Under the pieces are notes generated by a model that saw nothing but the letters and a program-made list of their open reading frames with translations, searched no databases and was not told the origin of the DNA. A stretch of 64,000 bases of DNA, from the IMG/VR virus record IMGVR_UViG_3300010354_000051, positions 1-64,000 of that record; one strand, written 5' to 3'. This document shows, in pieces, positions 42,234-49,288 of this stretch. Made by a program: the position numbers and the translations under genes. Source of the stretch: a virus. Each line of letters starts with the position of its first letter. Positions within the stretch are counted from its first letter, which is position 1.

Positions 42234-42912
42234 GTTTGTAGAGCTGAACGGAACTCGGTTTAACAAGACCGGGTTTGGCAAAAAATGGTCGGGCATTGTG
42301 ACTTCGTATGAGGTTGGAGTGACGTTGAGTGGGGAGGATAAAGAGTTTATCCAAGCGGTGTGCAGCAAGATAAGTAGGTTAAAGGAGTTATCTGAAAGAA
42401 GCGGGGTGGAGTTTTTGGTAACTAATAAGGTGTTTAATGGTAAGAGAGTAAAGGGGATTGTTTTGGTTACTCCTAACTCTAAACACCATGTCTGGGTTAG
42501 TAAAAGTTACGCTACCAGTGTGCTGTTCCCCAAACTATTTCTGCCCGACCCGGCCAAAACCAATAGAAAAAATGTTATTCGGGCTTTGAGAGACATAGTA
42601 GAGCCTCAGATAAAGCAGTATAGGCTATCTTTGAAAGGCAATTTGGTAATCAAGTCGGCAGCGACAGGCCAGCCTATACTCGGTGCTTATCATGTAGACC
42701 ATGTCTACCCGTTTATCCGACTTGTTGAGGAATGGTGCAGGGAGAATGAGCACGATTTGGAGAAGTTGGAAGTAGTGTGCAGAGGTACGTCTTGCAGGTT
42801 AAAAGATACAAGTATTGCCGAGAGCTGGTTTGACTATCACTTGCTAAATGCCAAGCTTCAAGTTTTAGACGCGGCTGAGAATGTTAAAAAAGGATCTAAG
42901 TATTTTGGTTAG
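42226..42912 (+). CDS. Hypothetical protein with HVDHVYPF motif
   Basis: 228 residues, not firmly recognised. The centre contains GAYHVDHVYPFIRLVEEW (about residues 152-169), the pattern of a divergent HNH/DUF3223-like domain ('hhDH..PF..l...w'), preceded by a basic helical region (RKNVIRALRDIVE). N-terminal residues 1-110 contain beta strands (VKGIVLVTPNSKHHVWVSK). Only one HNH element is clear, so nuclease activity is uncertain. It overlaps the sigma gene by 8 bases and ends plus-strand block C, overlapping the opposite gene tail-to-tail by 17 bases. Confidence 0.55.
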   Translation: MAKFVELNGTRFNKTGFGKKWSGIVTSYEVGVTLSGEDKEFIQAVCSKISRLKELSERSGVEFLVTNKVFNGKRVKGIVLVTPNSKHHVWVSKSYATSVLFPKLFLPDPAKTNRKNVIRALRDIVEPQIKQYRLSLKGNLVIKSAATGQPILGAYHVDHVYPFIRLVEEWCRENEHDLEKLEVVCRGTSCRLKDTSIAESWFDYHLLNAKLQVLDAAENVKKGSKYFG

Positions 42913-43414
42913 AGGATAGCAGATCTTCTAATAGGCGGTTTGCTTCTAAGGCCAGGTAGTCCTCTATGCTTTTTTGTGGCGCGGAGATTCGGCTGAGCCA
43001 CGGGCGGTTTTCATCTACTTTCGGACTGGTATATAGGCTGTAGACAGGTTTGGCCTCAAGGCCGACTAAAGTACTCTCTTTTCCCGCCCCATACTTGTTT
43101 TTCAAGTATTGTAGGATTGGGGAATTTTCTCCGCCTTTTTCTAGTTGAGACTCCAGGCCTTTCAAAGACCGTTGAAGTTTCAGGAATAACTTGTCGCCTT
43201 CATTATTCGAGTCGACTTCAGCCGTCATCGACCCTATTGAGTTAACGTAATTAGACAGGTTATGGCTTATTTCTTTTGTAAACCCGTCTGTTACCGTTCT
43301 TAGGAACTCAACACGTACAGCCTCCTGAGCCTGCCCTATAACGGCAGACTTTATAATCTGTTTTAATGACTGCTCGACTACGTCAATGACCAGGGTTGAT
43401 AAGAGCGGGTTCAT
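42896..43414 (-). CDS. Hypothetical helical protein after the hub gene
   Basis: 172 residues, not recognised. Helical throughout, hydrophobic at the N-terminus without a true membrane segment (MNPLLSTLVIDVVEQSLKQI), then charged (KLFLKLQRSLKGLESQLEKG). The start is one base from the stop of the hub/lysin gene, so it is probably translated with it and may be a chaperone or partner. It converges on the plus-strand gene with a 17-base overlap and no terminator. Confidence 0.6.
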   Translation of the reverse strand: MNPLLSTLVIDVVEQSLKQIIKSAVIGQAQEAVRVEFLRTVTDGFTKEISHNLSNYVNSIGSMTAEVDSNNEGDKLFLKLQRSLKGLESQLEKGGENSPILQYLKNKYGAGKESTLVGLEAKPVYSLYTSPKVDENRPWLSRISAPQKSIEDYLALEANRLLEDLLSSNQNT

Positions 43415-43415
43415 G

Positions 43416-46400
43416 TTACTTTACCCTTGAGCACTTCAACCCTTTATATATGCGTTCCGCCGCTGCTTTTCTCTTAATATTAGTACTTGAACCAGGATCC
43501 TTGTATCCGTCGCTTCTTTCAAAATACCTATTCCAGATCAGAGCTGCTTCTGACGGAGTTTTTGCTGAATTGATTTCGCCCACTAACTCCCCGCCCACAT
43601 CTCTCTTGGTTTTTATCTCATTAGCCATAAACCTCAATTCGCAATCCAGCCCTGGCTCATTTTTGCACTTAGCAATTATGCTGGTTTGTCTAGATCCACA
43701 CCATTGTGCTATGCCATAGGCTGGTGAACCGCTACAGCCAGCTCCGTCATTTCTACCCGCAATAAGCCCTGACTCCACTTCAAAATTGCCTAGTACGCCA
43801 GCGTATGCCACATTACTAGTTATGCCGACAGACTTCAAAGCGGACATTACCTTCTCTATAGTAACTTTCCTATCCTTAAGATAGCCATCTTCTGGCAAAT
43901 ACTTGCAATCAGAATCTGCAAACCCAGGAGTGTCTAGCGAGCTTGGGCTATACGCAGCTAGGAATTGTCTTAACTCTTCCGCTTCACTACAAATCAACTC
44001 GCAAGAAGACTTGTCACCAATCTTCCAGCATAAATCTCCTGCAGATCGGATATAGCCATAGTAGTCATTAGTCTTGTCAAAATCTCCTGAGATTTTATAA
44101 TCGGACAGATATTTCTCAAATGACGGGGACGGTACTTTTGCCGATGCGTTGCCCCAGTCACTAACTCCGGTCAGTGCCACTCTTAAATCTCCGCCAGTCC
44201 AGGTATATCTAACCGACCGTATAAACCACTTTGAAAACCTTTGCGGTATCCATATTCCAGGATCGATGTTACTCGGCCTGCCATTCTCAACCCAGTCATC
44301 ATATTTTGTTATGAGGGATAGGACGGTTCGGCCTGGGACAATTCTGAGGGCGCGAGGTATGCCCTTGAATTCCGTCTCTATCTCCGCCCCAGCGGCTGCT
44401 GGAGCGCTTTGAACACCTGCCCCGTACCTGGACCCTGCTGCGATGGAATCGGCCCCTCCCTGGACCCCAGAGGTCGAGTCTAGGTGGGCTATGCGGAACA
44501 CACCTTCAGGCGTGCTGATCAGAACCGAGTTACCGAATCCGCCACCACACGATTTGTTCCCCTCAATACAACCCGTAGTCTCAACTTTTTTAACAGTCGC
44601 CCCGTTTTTTAGATATATGGGAGTTCCTTTATCGGCGGGGTAGTCTATTGCCCCGTCGTAGTTATGGTGGCTACTCTTGCCGCTGGACAAATACCCCCTT
44701 CCTCTAACCACTCCGGAGACAGTTACATATCTGTAAAATATCTGGTTAAGTTTTTCTTCTTCGGATATGGCAGATCGGGGTACACATTCAAAGTGTATAT
44801 GCGAGCCGTAAGAATTACCAGTATTGCCTACTCTACCTGCGAAAGTACCACCGACTTGGTTGCCTGGCGAGGATACAGGATTCTTCACCCCTATTTTGTC
44901 TTGCTCGGCAGGAGTCAGATCTTCTAACGGCACGGCATAGTTCCAGACCAGATTAGGGGAGATTGTGATGTTTTGAAAAGCGTTTGACCCCTGAACCATA
45001 AACCGTGTAAACACTGTTTTTGATGTACCCAGCTTATCGTTTTTCTCCACCCTAGCTCCGACTTTAATTGAGCTTTCCATATTCTTCAGACCTCTTGTCT
45101 CTTGAAATATGGTTTTTTTGATGCAGTCTGATTGCTTGTCTTTTTTGCAAATTTGTAGGAAGTATTTTGTGCGAATTGTAACAGATCCGGCGTCAACTGA
45201 CGAAGTCACCACATTGCCTTCGAGCAAAGCCGTACCGGTCTCCCCGGTCACATTAAGCCCGAAGAAATTAACCTTATCCAGCTTCTGATTTGATACAGAA
45301 GGCCCGGCCGTATTCCAAACATAGCCAGAAGACCCCTGGATTGTGGAATACCGGTTTGACAGAGCTTCAAATTGTGAGGGGAAACTTGTCAGGTTTGTTT
45401 TTGCACCGGACAATTTTTGTTTACGTTTGTTAGGTAAGAGATCTTGCAAGATATAGTTCTTTTCTTCGAGACTGGTTGTATCTGTTTCAAATCCTATGCC
45501 CGAGTCATAACCATTGTACTCCAGGTTAAGGTTAAGAATGTCAGGAGGCACGTTTCCACTGATCGAATAGCCTTCAAACAACCCCTTGCCTAGATAGAAT
45601 ACAGAACAGCCCTGGTTTAAATTAGCCCTGGTGCAAATGGATATTTTCTTGGCATATTCCTTGAACGGCAATTTGGAATAACTGCCATTTACACTTCTCA
45701 GGTATTTTTTAATAACTTCCTCGGCTGTTACTGCTGTCTCTCTAAACGTCTCCGGAAATACTAACTTCTGGCTATAGTCAACGTCCGGGCTATTGCAGAA
45801 AGAAACCTTATGGCCGTGTTTTTCAACAATACTTTTCAAACCTTCCTCGATGGTGGTATTTTCAGCGAGCTGATAATTACCGAGGGTTTGGTTGAAGGCG
45901 ATTGTCTGAGAGTCTACTCCTTGCAGCGTTACTTGTGGATATTCTTTACCTTGCTTTACGTCAAATCTTTGAAGGCGGAAATAAGTCTCGAGTGAAAACT
46001 TTTGCCCGCTTATCTCATACCAGAACTTAACAAGGATATGGGCAAAATTGCCCAGGTAAGTCTTAGCTAGATTAGGGTCGGCTATGTCCTGGTATTTCCT
46101 AGTACATTTGTGCTTGCCAGGGTCTTGTCCTGGCAAACACTCCGGTAACAAAATATTGCTGTAAGCAGCTAGTGCCGGGTTGGTATAAGCTGCTGCCGAG
46201 TCAAACAGTGCGGCCCAAGCCACTCCAGTCATATACGGATCGGACAAAGTCACGTTGACTGTCGAGCCGGATAACGAGTTGACGAATTGACCAAGTTCTG
46301 TTCGACTATCCTGGTTCTGGGTGATTGGGTCGGGAACCCAATTCAGATCCATTCTAACCGATACGACTTGTCTCTCGTCAAACGGGATTATCTTGTCCGA

Positions 46401-46451
46401 TCCGTAAGGTCTATACCCTACAACGCACTTGCAGCGGTACAGAGATGACAC
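43416..46451 (-). CDS. Baseplate hub with permuted M23 peptidase and tail lysozyme
   Basis: 1011 residues. The N-terminal ~470 residues are beta-rich with hub (gp27/gpD-like) features, such as VTLQGVDSQTIAFNQTLGNY. Then come the zinc-peptidase motifs of the M23 family in unusual order: GSHIHFE (HxH at 551-553), and later HHNYDGAID (595-603) followed by GTPIYLKNG and RIAHLD. Next a gpD-like strand region (RSVRYTWTGGDLRVALTGV). The last ~150 residues match phage tail lysozyme (PF18013): VAYAGVLGNFEVESGL with the catalytic Glu, AYGIAQWCG, and ALIWNRYFERSDGY. It should puncture peptidoglycan during infection. It is next to small virion genes on the same strand. Confidence 0.8.
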   Translation of the reverse strand: MSSLYRCKCVVGYRPYGSDKIIPFDERQVVSVRMDLNWVPDPITQNQDSRTELGQFVNSLSGSTVNVTLSDPYMTGVAWAALFDSAAAYTNPALAAYSNILLPECLPGQDPGKHKCTRKYQDIADPNLAKTYLGNFAHILVKFWYEISGQKFSLETYFRLQRFDVKQGKEYPQVTLQGVDSQTIAFNQTLGNYQLAENTTIEEGLKSIVEKHGHKVSFCNSPDVDYSQKLVFPETFRETAVTAEEVIKKYLRSVNGSYSKLPFKEYAKKISICTRANLNQGCSVFYLGKGLFEGYSISGNVPPDILNLNLEYNGYDSGIGFETDTTSLEEKNYILQDLLPNKRKQKLSGAKTNLTSFPSQFEALSNRYSTIQGSSGYVWNTAGPSVSNQKLDKVNFFGLNVTGETGTALLEGNVVTSSVDAGSVTIRTKYFLQICKKDKQSDCIKKTIFQETRGLKNMESSIKVGARVEKNDKLGTSKTVFTRFMVQGSNAFQNITISPNLVWNYAVPLEDLTPAEQDKIGVKNPVSSPGNQVGGTFAGRVGNTGNSYGSHIHFECVPRSAISEEEKLNQIFYRYVTVSGVVRGRGYLSSGKSSHHNYDGAIDYPADKGTPIYLKNGATVKKVETTGCIEGNKSCGGGFGNSVLISTPEGVFRIAHLDSTSGVQGGADSIAAGSRYGAGVQSAPAAAGAEIETEFKGIPRALRIVPGRTVLSLITKYDDWVENGRPSNIDPGIWIPQRFSKWFIRSVRYTWTGGDLRVALTGVSDWGNASAKVPSPSFEKYLSDYKISGDFDKTNDYYGYIRSAGDLCWKIGDKSSCELICSEAEELRQFLAAYSPSSLDTPGFADSDCKYLPEDGYLKDRKVTIEKVMSALKSVGITSNVAYAGVLGNFEVESGLIAGRNDGAGCSGSPAYGIAQWCGSRQTSIIAKCKNEPGLDCELRFMANEIKTKRDVGGELVGEINSAKTPSEAALIWNRYFERSDGYKDPGSSTNIKRKAAAERIYKGLKCSRVK

Positions 46452-46456
46452 TAGTA

Positions 46457-47179
46457 TTAGCCGATAGCAGTTACAGTAGCTGTAGCGCCGCTACCCGTGC
46501 CGTTGCTTTGGCCAGCATGAGTAGTGTCGATTGTCAGGCTAGCTATGCTACCGACAGCGAAGCCATTACCAGCAGAGCTGATAGAGGTGATGTTGGTAAC
46601 CAGGCCCGAGCTAATGTCGCCAACCACTTTAGCTGCGACATACTGAGCCGGATCAATTTGATCACCGACAGCCAGGGTAGCATTGAACACCACGCCGGTA
46701 GAAGTGCCTGTACCCGCACCATTTTTAGAATAGCCAGAACCCTGGGCGGTACGAGTGATAGTCACAATCGGGCCGACAGGGATTACATAGTCTACAATGG
46801 CGGACAGGACCACACTTAGCTTATAGACCGCTACCATGAAATGGTAATCACCTTCGCCGGCAATACCTACAAAGCGGCTTACATTGACCAGATTGTCATT
46901 AAGGCTATTTTTATAGGGATTGGTAGGAACGTCAGGGTTGTTGACCAGAGCTTCGATAATAAGTTCGAGAAGTCCGTATGCGTATTGCTTTGAGGAAAAC
47001 CCCATACTCGGACCGCACTCGACAAACTTGTTGTAGAGGGATGTGCGGATGGCCGGAGTATTGCCGTTTTGGTTATAGTCCAGAACTAGCTTATCAGCCA
47101 GAACCGTGCTGAAAAAATCCTGCAGTTCGAGTTTATAGTTGAACTCAAGACCGACTAGTCGTCTCAGGGTAGTTGACAT
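46457..47179 (-). CDS. Virion-associated protein with Gly/Ser/Thr-rich C-terminus
   Basis: 240 residues. The N-terminal ~135 residues are helical (LRRLVGLEFNYKLELQDFF, QYAYGLLELIIEALV). The C-terminal ~100 residues are strand-rich with the pattern 'GSGYs..G.GtGt' and 'ITSISSAGNGFAVG', common in phage surface and decoration proteins. Unknown function, likely structural. A GTTGAAAGC element lies 43 bases before ATG, the longest distance seen. It is followed 5 bases later by the hub gene. Confidence 0.6.
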   Translation of the reverse strand: MSTTLRRLVGLEFNYKLELQDFFSTVLADKLVLDYNQNGNTPAIRTSLYNKFVECGPSMGFSSKQYAYGLLELIIEALVNNPDVPTNPYKNSLNDNLVNVSRFVGIAGEGDYHFMVAVYKLSVVLSAIVDYVIPVGPIVTITRTAQGSGYSKNGAGTGTSTGVVFNATLAVGDQIDPAQYVAAKVVGDISSGLVTNITSISSAGNGFAVGSIASLTIDTTHAGQSNGTGSGATATVTAIG

Positions 47180-47222
47180 TTTACTACGAGTGGGAATTAC
47201 CCAGATTCTAAATCTTCAATTA

Positions 47223-47231
47223 GCTTTCAAC
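47223..47231 (-). promoter_or_regulatory. Recurrent element GTTGAAAGC
   Basis: Exact copy just after the 110-aa gene, 43 bases before the ATG at 47179; the distance is atypical. Confidence 0.45.
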
Positions 47232-47236
47232 ACTGT

Positions 47237-47569
47237 TTAGACTTGCCGGATTCTTAAAACACCCTGGTAGTGATACAATCCGCCTATGGCAACAGGGGGA
47301 GTTGCCGCTGCTGCTAGTGTATCGCTAGCAAACTCCCTCAGTCCAGTAAAATCTATTGTGGAAAATGGGACAGGTTTACCTTCTCCTAGCTCTTTGACTA
47401 CACCCTCAGAGTCAACGTAAAGTATCTCTGAGTGAACTTCGTTTAAGAACAGTTCTCCTCTTTTTACATTTTGGCTATCTTCGTCATATAAATCTTGAAC
47501 GAATTGTTTTCTTTTATTAGGATCTGAGGTAAATCTAACCCCCCAGCGTCCTTTAGGCTCTGCTGTCAT
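47237..47569 (-). CDS. Small tail/attachment protein
   Basis: 110 residues. The segment KRGELFLNEVHSEILYVDSEGVV follows the same 'G.L.lN....ilYv.d.dG.v' pattern as N-terminal attachment regions of fibre proteins. The end (GGLYHYQGVLRIRQV) resembles the C-terminal strand of tail-tip proteins. It probably associates with tail or fibre. Diverges from the kinase gene across a 69-base gap that holds a GTTGAAAGC element. Confidence 0.6.
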   Translation of the reverse strand: MTAEPKGRWGVRFTSDPNKRKQFVQDLYDEDSQNVKRGELFLNEVHSEILYVDSEGVVKELGEGKPVPFSTIDFTGLREFASDTLAAAATPPVAIGGLYHYQGVLRIRQV

Positions 47570-47592
47570 CGGTTTACACTGTTCTCTTCTCA

Positions 47593-47601
47593 GCTTTCAA
47601 C
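47593..47601 (-). promoter_or_regulatory. Recurrent element GTTGAAAGC in a divergent gap
   Basis: Exact copy 23 bases before the ATG at 47569. On the other strand the gap reads CTTTTGCTAGAATAGACC, whose TAGAAT resembles a -10 box for the plus-strand kinase gene. Confidence 0.55.
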
Positions 47602-47638
47602 TTTTGCTAGAATAGACCTGTCTCTCCTCCTACCCTCT

Positions 47639-48205
47639 GTGGAAATTATTGTTGTTCTGGGCGCAGATCGAGTGGGTAAATCTACCCTTATCAGAAAAAC
47701 AGAAGCTTTGTGTAAAAGTGCCGCAGTCAGTTCTCACATTTGGCATTTTTCAGAAGTCAAGCCCTGGCACCATTCTCCAATCGACCAGTTTTTGAAAAAA
47801 TTCGATGAGATGAAAGCAATTAGACAAGATTTACAACCGCAGTATTTGCTTATCGATCGCTTTGTCTCTGATACACTTTTCTACGAACCTTATAGAAACA
47901 GATTTGAGAAAGTAGATCCCTCCTGGGCCAGGTCAGTTGAGTCTGGATTGCTAGAGCTGAGTAGTTCTGTTGAGTATGTACTTCTCGAGCACGGTTGGGA
48001 CGAGGAGATGGTAAAGAGGCATACTGAGGAGATAAAGCGAGAAGGTAAGAATGCGGTTAGCAAATACTGGATAGACCTGAATCTAGAGGTAAGGAAAAAA
48101 GAGCATTTTGAATACTACAAACACACTGGCTGGTATCTGTCGAAGTCGACAAATATCCCCTGCCGGTATATCGGACCGGATAGTTCAACCCTGTTGAAAG
48201 TTTAG
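47639..48205 (+). CDS. P-loop kinase, thymidylate-kinase-like
   Basis: 188 residues from a GTG. The Walker A motif GADRVGKST (residues 8-16) follows strand MEIIVVL. LLIDRFVSDTLFY carries the D-R-F/Y 'DR' motif of thymidylate kinases, and a helical lid-like stretch with R/K (VKRHTEEIKREGK) follows. It would phosphorylate a nucleoside monophosphate, probably dTMP, complementing RNR and dUTPase. The remaining sequence is divergent, so another P-loop phosphotransferase is possible. No clear ribosome site is present ahead of GTG. Confidence 0.68.
   Translation: MEIIVVLGADRVGKSTLIRKTEALCKSAAVSSHIWHFSEVKPWHHSPIDQFLKKFDEMKAIRQDLQPQYLLIDRFVSDTLFYEPYRNRFEKVDPSWARSVESGLLELSSSVEYVLLEHGWDEEMVKRHTEEIKREGKNAVSKYWIDLNLEVRKKEHFEYYKHTGWYLSKSTNIPCRYIGPDSSTLLKV
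48193..48201 (+). promoter_or_regulatory. Variant of recurrent element (GTTGAAAGT)
   Basis: Eight of nine bases match; overlaps the stop of the kinase gene and lies 18 bases before an 8-codon ATG frame, the usual spacing. Confidence 0.4.
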
Positions 48206-48219
48206 TAGGTGAAACTTTT

Positions 48220-48246
48220 ATGACCGAGCTACGCTCGAAACCATAA
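48220..48246 (+). CDS. Possible 8-codon leader peptide
   Basis: ATG to TAA encoding MTELRSKP, between the kinase gene and a terminator that directly precedes phoH. The upstream GTTGAAAGT is at the spacing seen before real starts, and GGTGAAA could serve as ribosome site. Too short to prove; could be chance. Confidence 0.25.
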   Translation: MTELRSKP

Positions 48247-48252
48247 TCACTC

Positions 48253-48280
48253 GCGGGGCGAACTATCGTCCCGCTTTTTT
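48253..48280 (+). terminator. Rho-independent terminator between kinase and phoH
   Basis: GCGGGGCGA - loop ACTA - TCGTCCCGC, a 9-bp stem with one G:U pair, followed by TTTTTT. It ends only 14 bases before the phoH ATG, leaving little room for a separate phoH promoter, so it may act as an attenuator. Confidence 0.88.
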
Positions 48281-48294
48281 GTACTTACATTCTG

Positions 48295-49038
48295 ATGGCT
48301 AAAGGCAGAACCAGGAAACAGAAGATCGTCGTACCCGGTTATGACGAGATGGCTTATGGGCTACCTCACCGCTCCAGTGAAGCAGAGGTACGCCGGATTC
48401 ACCCTATGAATGAGAATCAGTCCGCTGCTCTGGACTATCTCCGTTCTAAAACGTTGACTATTTTGACTGGACCTCCCGGCACAGCAAAAACTCTTCTGTC
48501 GGTTTACGTTGCCTGCGAAAAGCTTCAAAAAAGAGAGATAGACAAGATCTATTATGTTAAGCCTATTGTCGATGTGCCTGGAGAGAAGGGTATCGGGTTT
48601 TTGCCTGGAGACAAGTCAGAGAAACTCGATCCGCATTTCGCTTCGTTAAAAGATGCGTTGTGTGTGTTTATGGCCAAGGGTAAATGTGATTATCTTATTG
48701 ATAAGAAAATCATCGAGTTTATACCTATTGGCGACTTGAGGGGGCGGTCTCTAGACCGATGTTTTATTATCGCTGACGAGATGCAGAATGCTTCGACCCA
48801 TAGCGTTCTGACAATACTTACCCGACTGGGCGAAAATAGCTACATCTCGCTGATGGGAGACACTGTACAAAGAGACTTATCTCTTCGATACGGTGAGGAC
48901 GGGTTATCCGATGCTCTGAACAGGCTAGGCAAATTCAAAGAAGATGTTGGCCACGTTCAGTTTAGCATTGACGATATTGTCCGGTCCGGGTTTGTGAAGA
49001 ATGTTATACTTTCTTATTCTGACCTGTACCAGAAATAG
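48295..49038 (+). CDS. phoH: PhoH-like ATPase
   Basis: 247 residues. The signature is clear: TGPPGTAKT (Walker A, residues 58-66), KPIVDVPGEKGIGFLPGD (the PhoH-specific loop), IGDLRGRSLD, IIADEMQN (Walker B, D161/E162), and ISLMGDTVQRDL. PhoH proteins are RNA/DNA-handling ATPases widespread in marine phages, where they are a common marker gene; their exact role is unresolved. Its start is 14 bases after a terminator, and it is followed by two hairpins that probably end its transcript. Confidence 0.93.
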   Translation: MAKGRTRKQKIVVPGYDEMAYGLPHRSSEAEVRRIHPMNENQSAALDYLRSKTLTILTGPPGTAKTLLSVYVACEKLQKREIDKIYYVKPIVDVPGEKGIGFLPGDKSEKLDPHFASLKDALCVFMAKGKCDYLIDKKIIEFIPIGDLRGRSLDRCFIIADEMQNASTHSVLTILTRLGENSYISLMGDTVQRDLSLRYGEDGLSDALNRLGKFKEDVGHVQFSIDDIVRSGFVKNVILSYSDLYQK

Positions 49039-49237
49039 ATTTATTTCTTAGGACGGCCTCAGCTCCGGAGGGGAAAAACACTCCTCCGGTAAACATCCAA
49101 CGCTCTAGACAAGCGTTGGGGTTTTTATCTCCCCAGGCCCAGTTAGGTATTTCACACATTGAGAGGAAAGCCAGGCAGAAAATTAACTGACCGGCCAGAA
49201 ATACATACGACTCTATCGTGTTGAGTTTTTTCTCCAT
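49004..49237 (-). CDS. Possible single-pass membrane protein opposite phoH terminators
   Basis: 77 residues. The N-terminus has a hydrophobic segment (YVFLAGQLIFCLAFLSMCEI, residues 11-30), then a Trp/Cys-containing soluble part. An exact GTTGAAAGC element lies 5 bases before the ATG. It runs antisense through the terminator hairpins of phoH and overlaps the last 35 bases of phoH. Protein-like composition and the element favour reality; the antisense position and lack of relatives count against it. If real, it could be a holin-like or envelope protein. Confidence 0.42.
   Translation of the reverse strand: MEKKLNTIESYVFLAGQLIFCLAFLSMCEIPNWAWGDKNPNACLERWMFTGGVFFPSGAEAVLRNKSISGTGQNKKV
49065..49126 (+). 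terminator. Tandem hairpins ending the phoH transcript
   Basis: Two hairpins follow phoH. CCGGAGG (49065-49071) pairs with CCTCCGG (49083-49089) around an A-rich loop. CCAACGC (49097-49103) pairs with GCGTTGG (49113-49119) and is followed by GG and TTTTT (49122-49126). The second is a credible rho-independent terminator. Confidence 0.75.
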
Positions 49238-49244
49238 ACCCGGC

Positions 49245-49253
49245 TTTCAACTT
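49245..49253 (-). promoter_or_regulatory. Recurrent element GTTGAAAGC
   Basis: Exact copy 7 bases before the 77-aa minus-strand ORF. Together with a GTTGAAGGC at 49261-49269 on the plus strand it makes an 11-bp near-palindrome with a 5-base centre. Confidence 0.5.
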
Positions 49254-49260
49254 TTGCCAA

Positions 49261-49269
49261 GTTGAAGGC
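49261..49269 (+). promoter_or_regulatory. Variant of recurrent element (GTTGAAGGC)
   Basis: Eight of nine bases match, 19 bases before the ATG of the 1044-aa plus-strand gene, just the spacing seen on the other strand. Confidence 0.5.
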
Positions 49270-49288
49270 TTATTAGCTCTGGGTTGGT

